DNA of 64,000 nt from Aaosphaeria pasadenensis (Eukaryota > Ascomycota > Dothideomycetes > Pleosporales), in assembly GCA_022813625.1 (NCBI GenBank), contig JAKLMB010000042.1:62001-126000 (forward strand). The letters are read 5' to 3'. A program made the position numbers and the translations under genes. Of this stretch, positions 56,395 through 64,000 are shown piece after piece (within the stretch, counting starts at the first letter, position 1; each line of letters begins with the position of its first letter). Below the pieces are notes generated by a model. It ran no database searches and was not told where the DNA came from. It saw only the letters and a program-made list of their open reading frames with translations.

Positions 56395-56874
56395 ATGGCC
56401 GACTCAACAACCACCCAGGCGCAATCCCCCAAACCCCGCCGCGTAGCCCAAATCGTATATCTCCGCCCGGAATGCATTGACGAATACAAAAAATGCCACG
56501 CCGCCGTTTGGCCCGCCGTCCTCGAGCAGATCCGCGACTCCAACATCGTTGACTGTAACTCACCCTCCCCTCCATACCCCCTCCATTCTCCTCCCACTCC
56601 TCCCCTTACTAATGTCACGAAACAATCAGATTCAATCAACCTCATTACCAAACCCCGCCTCACGCTCTACGCGACCTTCAAGTACGTCGGCAGCGACTGG
56701 GACGCCGACATGGCGCGCATGGCGGCCAACGAGACGGTGCAAGAGTGGTGGCGGATGACAGACAAGATGCAGGAGTCGCCGAACGAGGACGCAAAGGGGA
56801 GCTTAGCGGGCAATACGGGGGATGGCGCTGGGTGGTGGGCGGGGGGTGAGGAGGTGTTTTACTTTGAGGGATGA
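56395..56874 (+). CDS. L-rhamnose mutarotase family protein
   Basis: Exons 56395-56554 and 56630-56874 give 134 aa. Splicing the 75-bp intron joins Asp-Tyr-Ser-Ile, matching the family pattern. The intron is a multiple of three and has no in-frame stop, so an unspliced transcript would encode a protein with 25 extra Pro/Ser-rich residues. L-rhamnose mutarotase interconverts the alpha and beta pyranose forms of L-rhamnose. Expected residues are seen: Tyr31 and His35 in 'EYKKCHAAVWP', the WW pair in 'QEWWRMTD', and a C-terminal EEVFYFEG. The fold is a small dimeric ferredoxin-like barrel in the cytosol. It would assist rhamnose use after pectin breakdown, together with the secreted lyase elsewhere in the window, but there is no direct linkage. 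Confidence 0.85.
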   Translation: MADSTTTQAQSPKPRRVAQIVYLRPECIDEYKKCHAAVWPAVLEQIRDSNIVDCNSPSPPYPLHSPPTPPLTNVTKQSDSINLITKPRLTLYATFKYVGSDWDADMARMAANETVQEWWRMTDKMQESPNEDAKGSLAGNTGDGAGWWAGGEEVFYFEG

Positions 56875-57042
56875 ATTGGACTAATTGATTTCCATTCGAT
56901 TGCGAATAAAAATAAAAGGTATTTAACGGATCATATGGTTTTGTGAGGCACTTTTTCCACCCAGCATATGTATAAGCCTTCTGGGGGCGAGCACGCATTG
57001 TTGTTTTCATATACGATACGGGGCATAGCAATATTCCCGACC

Positions 57043-58670
57043 TTACTGCTTCCATTCTTTGAACTCCTTCTGGCGCTGCCTGCTGTTCCACTGCAGGGTC
57101 CGCGAAATGCTGTCCACCCAGTCCTTGCTCCGCCTGTCCAACGGGAGGACGCTCGGGAACGGGAAGCGGCTCGCGCTGATGGTGACGTAGTCGCCCGGTT
57201 TGAGCTCGACGCGCTCGCGTCCGTCGAAGCTGGCCCACGAGCTCGTGCGCGCGTCGTAGGGCACGCCGGCGCGGAGGACGATGGTGTCGGGGAGGATGAT
57301 GGGGCGGAAGTTGAGGGTGTGGGCGCAGATGGCGGTGACGAGGATGACGGGGTTGTCCGGGTGGCAGAGGGAGCCGCCGGCCGCGAGGTTGTATGCGGTG
57401 GAGCCCGTGGGTGTGGATACGCAGATGCCGTCGGCTTGCACGGTCGTGAAGTGCTCGTCGTCGCCGAAGAGTTCGATGCTCGACATCGTGGGGTTGGGGC
57501 CCCGGTCGACAACGACTTCGTTTAGGATGTTGTGCGTGCCGTCTGGGCGGTGCGTGTGGTGGTCTTCTGACTCCTCGCCGATGAGCTCTTCGACAAGATC
57601 GCGGGGCCCGTCGGTGCGGGTTTGTGACCGCATGACAGTTGCTTCGAAGCGCAGGCGGAGGCTCACGGTTATGCCGTCCCCGAAGACCCGCGTGAGGGTG
57701 TCTTGATGGCAGCTGTAGTCGAATTTGGTGAGGAAACCTAGGGATCCGAGGGAGAAGGCAAGGACTGGCGGGACGATTCGTTGGAAGAGCCATGATGCGT
57801 ACAGGACTGTTCCATCACCGCCGAGCTAGAGGACGTTAGCGGAGCCTTCTTTGCGATTGAAAAGACGAGCAACTTACAGCGAGAACAATGTCAAAGGTCT
57901 GTGGCCTTTCGGCGCACAGTTTGTTGTCCCAGAATCGCAATCTGCCCTTAAAAGATGGATTCTTCTCCAGCAGCCCCGCAGCATCGAAGATCTTGTTATT
58001 CTCCAGCGTGTTCTCAACATATACCCTATATCCATCTTCTTTCGACAGAAGCCATTCCGTCGTCTCCCTCGAATGTGTGATGAGAGTCTCGTCGTACGCC
58101 TTCGACAGAATAAACACATTCTTAACGTGCAATTTCAGTCGGATATGTGACAACTTCTTCGAAAGCTCGCGTATCCCAAATGCCATATCGGATATCTGCT
58201 TTTTGGTGAGGAGACGCGAGTACTGCACCTGTTCGGCGTGGGCGTGCGGGTCCTTGTCGATGCGCTTCTCCTGTGCGAGGCCTTCATAGGAGGCATTGAA
58301 CTCCCTCGCCGGGACGCCTTCGTACTTCTCCAGCAGCGTGTGGACGAAGCATTGTGTGGTTTCGCGCTTGTGATTGGGCCGTATCGTTGTTCTCGATGGG
58401 CCGCGGACTATCGAGGATCTCCTACGGCGGCCTGCGTCGCCTTCAAAGACTACCTGTCAATAGTTGTATGGTCAGACAGATAGTAACAGAAGAAATGGTA
58501 TAATGCAGTGAAGGGAACGAGGGCATTGGGAGTGGCAGAAAGCGATTAGATGTGCATACTTCTAAGGCATCCCCTCGATCGCTACTTGTACTGTCTCTCC
58601 GATCATCGAATTCGAGTCCAGGTCGATCACCCTCAGCATGGATGTTAGCATTTCCTTTGGGCGAATCCAC
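57043..58670 (-). CDS. NAD kinase (5' end not resolved)
   Basis: Recognised exons (minus strand) are >58670-58560, 58453-57878 and 57825-57043, with introns of 106 and 52 bp, all in phase 0. NAD kinase phosphorylates NAD to NADP. The GGDG active-site motif (LGGDGTVLYAS) begins the last exon. The NE/D-type and substrate loops follow (DDEHFTTVQADG, STPTGSTAYNLAAGG). Earlier parts contain the conserved 'ETTQCFVHTLLEKYE' and 'MAFGIRELSKKL' regions of the fungal Utr1-like group. The first recognised exon encodes a disordered hydrophilic stretch (SPKGNANIHAEGDRP...). Its frame stays open to about 58775 without an ATG, so at least one more 5' exon exists or the acceptor is near 58670. The gene is convergent with the mutarotase gene (168 bp between stops). 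Confidence 0.85.
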
Positions 58671-59303
58671 TGTTGTCGAGAGATGCTCAGGGGACCAACC
58701 TGTGCCAGGTCCACCACATACTCGAAGTAATCTGACTCCTGCGTCATGGCTCGATTTTGGTACAGGCGGTCAAAGGAGAAAGTATCACCTTGGAGCTTCT
58801 TGAGCTATTCTGGGGCGATTGTGACACACGAGGATGACACCGAGGTCGGGACAATTGTAGCTTCAATAGATATTTGTTGAATAAGCTAGGTGTACCCTAA
58901 TAAGCAGGAGTATATCGAGATAATGTAAGCTAATGTAATTGCTTGTAGAAGTTGTATCATGAATGCGGTCGGAAAATCCCGCCACCGAGGGTTGCAAGGT
59001 GGGGTTGAGCTTCATTCCAATCAGATCGCTTATCTTGATGACTTCGGGTTACTAATCCCTTTAGTTCCACTCTCCAAGATTCGAAGAGCTGCAAGTAATG
59101 TCAACAAGTTTTATTGTTGATGCCAATCTATTTTCTCACCGAATACCAAATATGAGTAATTGCCGGTTGCCTTGTTGTCGAGTGCTGCTCGAGCAGGGAA
59201 AATATGCACGGTGATACTTTTAACGAAAAGGTCGTCAGCTCCATCAAGATTATGTCACCTTCATATCATCATAGCTGCACAGTACTAAACTCTGCTGGGG
59301 GTA
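58671..59303. other. Region upstream of NAD kinase, unresolved
   Basis: The missing NAD kinase 5' exon should lie here or the start lies just inside it. A 61-codon ATG frame on the minus strand (58747-58562) overlaps the recognised exon in another frame and may be an upstream ORF. No other gene was seen. Confidence 0.35.
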
Positions 59304-60672
59304 TCAGAGAGGTGCTTCGACGGACTGCAGAACCTCTTCAATGACGTCTTCAGCTGTAACTCCACCCAATACAGCCTTTACAGCCTCGATCGAACTGCCC
59401 CATTGCATACTTCGCTCCGCCGAAGGCAACGCAAGGCCGATCCTGTGAGGGTAGATCTTCCGAGCAGCCAATGCTACAAGTGACGGCGTAACATAAGTAA
59501 GACCATGGAGAGGAGCCAGAGCACTTTCATGTAGCGATCAGTATAGTTCCTACAAAGGTCTTGCGAGAAGGACTTACTGAGACAATAAATCGAAATGACG
59601 CGTGGCCATGGCGGATATACCACCCGCGACTGCTCGATGAAGTCGCATGAAGACCACGATATTATGGAGATAAGCACGAACGTCAGAGCTGATGCGAGCC
59701 TCAGAGCTTAATTTGGTCAACTGGCTGATCTCGTCTTGGGAGAAGGATAGCGACGAGGTATTCCTCTTTTCAAACATGAATGGGGAAGCTTTGACTACGG
59801 AAGAGTTGGACGCGTTGTCGTCGTCAGGTACTAGATCTTTAACTTCCTGATCTTCCAGGTTCGGTAGTCCATCATCAATTTGATGCTTGTGAGATATGAA
59901 AAAATGGTCATTCTATTGGTTGTCAGCAGGATACGAAGAATAGGAATTGATGTGACAAACCAAATGGAGATTGAAGCGCGCACTCCCAGTAGTACTCAAG
60001 GCGATGAAGATGAAAGGCGTTGGTGAAGTATACACCGCGGTTCTCGTGAAAATACGTTTCCCCCGGACAAGCTTTGTACCGTGTCAGTACACTTCAAGCA
60101 TTCGTGCGTTGAACATACCTCTAGAGCTTGCGTCTGCACCGGCGCGCTTGCTTGATCGAGATTCTTTGCTACCACGATGTTCGCTATCTTGCGACTACCT
60201 TCTAGGGGTGAGAATGCTCGCGACGACTTTGGTGCTTTTCTGTCATGGTGGCTTGCAGAATTGATGCTCGTGAAGAACTGTCTAGATGAGTACTGATGTT
60301 CGCAAATCAATAGGATATAGTCAAATTACATCACCCTTCACGCCACCGTTTCTGGTCCCAAAATAATCGTCATGCTCATCTTTGACGAGAATCCCACTCC
60401 CGAAGTCATCCAAGGTTGTAGCGTCGGAGCAATCAAGCACCGCACAGGTCAAACCAAAGACATCGGATGATATCTATCGAGATCAGCAACTGGCCTCATA
60501 TGCATTGGTAGCTACTACGCACCAGTTGGATTTCTTTCTCAACGTCATCCAGAACAGAGCGGTCAGTTTCGACGATGCAGTGCTGTTCCGCTACGAGACA
60601 TAGGAGAATGGCGAGCTCGATGTCACTCAGACCCTGGACTTTATCCACGAGGCGGCTGGCTCCCTCCTCCAT
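59304..60672 (-). CDS. Fungal 'magnesium-chelatase-like' AAA+-related protein
   Basis: Six exons (minus strand): 60672-60523, 60473-60342, 60292-60119, 60071-59961, 59912-59578 and 59523-59304, giving 373 aa. Introns are 47-54 bp. The model was rebuilt from scattered conserved blocks: 'LSDIELAILLCLVAEQHC' near the start, 'SRKIANIVVAKNLD', 'KRIFTRTAVYTSPTPFIF', 'RAYLHNIVVFMRLHRAV' and 'VTPSLVALAARKIYPHR'. The family is common in ascomycetes and is usually annotated as magnesium chelatase, because it resembles the helical lid and sensor part of BchI-type AAA+ ATPases. I see no Walker A motif (GxxGxGK), so ATPase activity is doubtful. Fungi make no chlorophyll, so the name should not be read as a function. 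The third junction (GTGAAG donor) is the least certain. It lies downstream of the HMBS gene on the same strand. Confidence 0.72.
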
Positions 60673-61098
60673 GGATGATAGTATTGACACAATGAATCCC
60701 GTCGCATTGATGTGCCTAAGATCCAAAACTCACACGCACGAGAGCTCCATTTGTGAAGTCGTTGAAGTGCAATGCTCAAAGGCGGGTTGATGAGGTCGAA
60801 AAGTCCGCTAGTACCAATTAGGAACTAGCGCAAGCTTTATAAGAATTGGGCTCATAACAAATGCTTCCAGACTTTCGTATTCGATGTTGGATATGGCTGG
60901 CGTGTTCGTTTATAAGCTGTTTCTATGTACTCGTAAATGGAACTGCTTATAACGACGTTATAGCCAAGTCATAGTAATAGGATCATTGGGTTCCGTCAGA
61001 TATCTAAAGATTTCATTTCATTTACAAGTCGTGACTGGTTTTTAACTTGAGTTAAGCGGTAGCTCTGAAGCAAGGTACTAGTATGTTATCGTCTTTGC

Positions 61099-62350
61099 TC
61101 ATGAAGTCGAAGCTGGGGCAGCTGTAGCCGCTTCCAGTTCCTTCTTCGCGGCCCACTGCTTGTCCCTGCTGATCTGCTCCAAGATTTTGTCTGCGCCTTT
61201 GTCGACCAATATTTTGGCAACTTCTCTGCCCAGGGTCTGTGCATCTTCCACAGATCTCACTTTACGGGCGACCTCGTAGCTGACCGATTCCTTGCCATCT
61301 ACGCTCACAACAAGTGTCTTGAGAACCAGCTCCTGCTCATCCAGGTCAACTTCTTCTTCGATGGCATCTCCGTGCTTGTCGTAGTCCTTCGCAGGCTGTG
61401 CACCAACTGTGAGACCTTTACCTCCTCTCCAGGATGTTTCTACTCCGATTGGAACACTGCAACCACCCTCAAGGGTTCGTAACAAAGCTCGCTCGGCTGA
61501 GCAGGCCCTTGTCGTCCGTTCATCTCCAATTTTGTTCAGAATCTTCTTGATCTCCTCGTCATCTTTCCGTATTTCAATTGCGAGGGCACCCTGTCCGACG
61601 GCGTGAAGCATGCCTCCGCTGTCGCTGCTTAGATATTGATTGATTCTATTATCCATTCCAAGTCTCTTCAGCCCAGCTGCAGCGAGAATAATTGCATTGA
61701 ACGGTGAATCCTCTGCATCGAGCTTTCCTAGCCGTGTTCCAACGTTGCCTCGAAGATCAGCAAACTTGAAGGATGGGTATAGACGCCGCAATTGCGCAGC
61801 ACGGCGAACCGACGAAGTTCCAATTGTCGATCCTTCGGGCAATGTTGCAATTGTCGTATCTTTGGGGAGACGAGGGGAGACGACAAGGGCATCGCGTGGG
61901 TCCTCGCGTTCGAGGATTGCGGCCAAATCGAGGTTGTCCGGAAGCTGAGTTGGCATATCTGAGAGCCACATTAGACAGATGTATCGCAGTCGGATGATTC
62001 ATAGTAAGCATACCTTTCAGGCAATGAACAATGAGATCTAATTCTCCTTGCTCGAGCATGCTTTCGAGCTCGCCGGTCCACAAACTCTTCGCATTCTCAC
62101 CCTGACTCAATTGTTGCAATGGCGTGATTTTGTCCTTATCTCCCTGAGCCAAAACCGGACATATGTTATATGTTCTTTCTGGGTGTGCTTTCTTCAATGC
62201 GAGTTCCACTGAGCGAGCCTGGATTTGCGCGAGCGCGGACCTGCGCGTCCCAATGTTTATTGGGGGAAATTGAGTGCTGGAGGAAGTGTTGGCGGCGCCG
62301 GGTGCCGACCCTGTAGGTGGTTGGTCGCCTACCAAGGTTGCTGATGCCAT
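61099..62350 (-). CDS. HEM3: Hydroxymethylbilane synthase (porphobilinogen deaminase)
   Basis: Exons (minus strand) 62350-62014 and 61958-61099 (55-bp intron) give 398 aa. The enzyme joins four porphobilinogen molecules into hydroxymethylbilane, the third step of heme synthesis, in the cytosol. The family start 'INIGTRRSALAQIQA' is near residue 31. The catalytic Asp113 lies exactly at the splice junction (HCLK|DMPTQLP). The conserved arginine region 'SSVRRAAQLRR' is intact. The dipyrromethane-cofactor cysteine is about Cys279 in LEGGCSVPIG. The upstream in-frame extension lacks family resemblance, so the ATG at 62350 was chosen. The C-terminus ends in an Ala/Thr-rich tail. Single-copy and standard; no anomaly seen. 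Confidence 0.95.
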
Positions 62351-64000
62351 GATAAGGTTCCTGGAGATTTTGTGTATGTTGTAGTGTGATGTCGGTTCAT
62401 GAGGTGAGATCTCTGAATAAGTTTGATTCAGACATCGCGGGGAGCACCTTTCGTCACGCCCCACCAGAATCCACGCTAGACTATATCTGGTTAGCGCAGT
62501 GGATTCATTCCGCTTTGTTTCTCCGTGATATTTCCGTACTCCCTCCGTCTTCATCCAAATTGATCTTCAATTGCTAGAATAATTACCTAACTTAAAATAT
62601 GACTAGTATACTATCCCATCTTCGTGTGAATTCAGTGGCATATCGTTTACTGATTCATTTAAATGTCCGACTGTACGAAAATGTGTTCGTTTTCAGTTCT
62701 TTACACAGTACTTCGGCTTTGAAGCACTCCTCTATTACAAGATCATGAATTGAAACACTCCACTGCTGTCAGACTCTTTATATTGTCGACCTTGTCAGCT
62801 TTTTCATATGGCCCTATAAAACGGTTCATCCAGTGGTTCGATATCTCAGCACCATATTATAAGATTTTGCATTACCTATATCGTACTGCATGACCGTCCG
62901 AGAGGCACAGAAGCAGATCGTGTCCCTTCTGATGTATTTGTTCTGCTGAACGACCTATAAGGGTTACATACGAGGTGAATATTGAGAGTGTCATGCTGTT
63001 CTGCAATTCAATTCTTGGGTTGAATAATCCCTCACTGTAATGTCCTCTTAGTATCCGTTGGCAGACAACTGTCATCCCGGATTTTTCATTCTTATAAAGA
63101 CAGTCCCCAGGACAATGTCTAACAGCCAGGCATTCTGCGATTTATTTTCACTTGCAAGACACAATGGCAGAAGGCAAGTTGATACATGACTCAAACGATT
63201 TCATACGGTTCCACTGCATCGCAAACAAAATCTGACAAGGTACAAGCCGCCGGGGGGTAATGCTTGACAGAAAGCTCGAGAAAAGGATTACAACATGATA
63301 ATCTGGAGACCGAGACTCCATCCCTATGGATCTCTAAGAACAAATATCGCAGGCTCCAAGGAGTTAGCGTCGCAGCCCTCGGTATTTAATGATTCCCTAG
63401 AATAGCATTTTGCTTTAAGTTCTTCGATTTTTACGAGGACCAATACAAGTCCAATCCTTCGATTCAATGCATGTGCACAGAATCGAACGCGGTCATCCGG
63501 CGACTGGATTGGACCATCACGACATGAGCCACTCTCACCTTCGTCATCCAGGAAATTTCATGGCAGAAACCGCATGTATCTACACTTGTTCGGTCCACTG
63601 TACACGGATGTGGCTCGCCGAAATCTTGAGGTGAAGCGTTCCATTTCACCTTTTGAGTTCCAAGCATGAGAGAAATACGAGATGCCCCACCTTAACTTAC
63701 GCAATTATGCATCGGCTCGATACTATATCCAGCAACAATTTAGCGGTTTCTTCGAAATATAGTTATCTGATCCGCCCATAACCACAGGATCCCCCGGGAA
63801 AATACGATCTGATAACCACTCAGTGCATTGCATACCACTGCAGGGCCTCTTCAATAGGCATGTCCATTTTATCGATTGAACAAAAAAGCATGTCAGTGCA
63901 TGACTTCCGAAGTCGCAACTACTTTCAACTAGCAAAGGCTACATCTTTCACCAAGTAGTAGACTGTATGCTTCATACATGCCTATATATACCACCTAGCA
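62351..64000. other. Right-edge intergenic region, no gene seen
   Basis: This contains the HMBS promoter. Beyond it lies AT-rich sequence with only short frames on either strand. I see no tRNA-like fold, repeat or protein-like stretch of note. A gene may begin beyond the window edge. Confidence 0.45.

Noticed and set aside
56678..57793. A 371-codon minus-strand frame rich in Pro, Arg and His
   Set aside because: It runs across the antisense of the mutarotase exon and another frame of the NAD kinase exon in a GC-rich stretch. It lacks protein-like composition and is a shadow.
1..64000. Transposons, viral copies, CRISPR arrays and heavily mutated AT-rich repeat blocks
   Set aside because: I looked for transposase or polymerase motifs, long terminal or inverted repeats, and regular spacer arrays, and saw none.

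Overview
The window is nuclear DNA of a filamentous ascomycete (Pezizomycotina). Most genes are broken by short introns (about 47-115 bp) with GT...AG ends and CTAAC/CTGAC-like branch points. Many families are typical of such fungi: Zn2Cys6 regulators, Dal5- and DHA1-type transporters, a fungal fucose-lectin fold and an Agd3-type deacetylase. A leotiomycete is my best guess, but that rests on general resemblance only. I found no rRNA, tRNA, CRISPR, transposon or prophage.

Layout. (1) 0-4.7 kb: a secreted Agd3-like polysaccharide deacetylase (+), convergent with a conserved fungal protein of unknown role (-). (2) 5.4-20.4 kb: a block that looks like a carbohydrate or sugar-acid catabolic cluster. 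It holds an SMP-30 lactonase, a Zn2Cys6 regulator, a D-2-hydroxyacid dehydrogenase, a sugar/quinate-type transporter, a second Zn2Cys6 regulator, a Dal5-type anion transporter and a secreted PL11 rhamnogalacturonan lyase. (3) 21-33 kb: surface or accessory genes, namely a secreted cysteine-containing protein, an F-box/LRR-like protein, a Ser/Thr-rich GPI protein and a membrane aspartic-protease-like protein without normal catalytic motifs. They are separated by two gene-poor stretches of about 2.7 kb. (4) 35.9-44.2 kb: a Zn2Cys6 regulator divergent from a DHA1 transporter, a protein with a C-terminal membrane segment, and a type II membrane-anchored fucose-lectin-like protein. (5) 45.8-62.4 kb: housekeeping genes, namely a microbial-type PARG, a PLAC8 protein, a mitochondrial acidic protein, CAND1, L-rhamnose mutarotase, NAD kinase, a 'magnesium-chelatase-like' fungal protein and hydroxymethylbilane synthase. 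The last 1.6 kb shows no gene.

How the genes may work together. PL11 would cut the rhamnose/galacturonate backbone of pectin outside the cell. The two transporters would import sugars or acids, and the lactonase and dehydrogenase would process sugar acids under control of one or both linked regulators. L-rhamnose mutarotase, 36 kb away, fits the same diet but is not part of the block. A perfect 7-bp inverted repeat upstream of the sugar transporter is a candidate operator. This model is inference from gene content.

Gene models were built by hand from splice signals, frame continuity and family motifs. The least certain parts are the NAD kinase 5' end, the start of the aspartic-protease-like gene, and the C-termini of the 2876-4639 protein and the second regulator.
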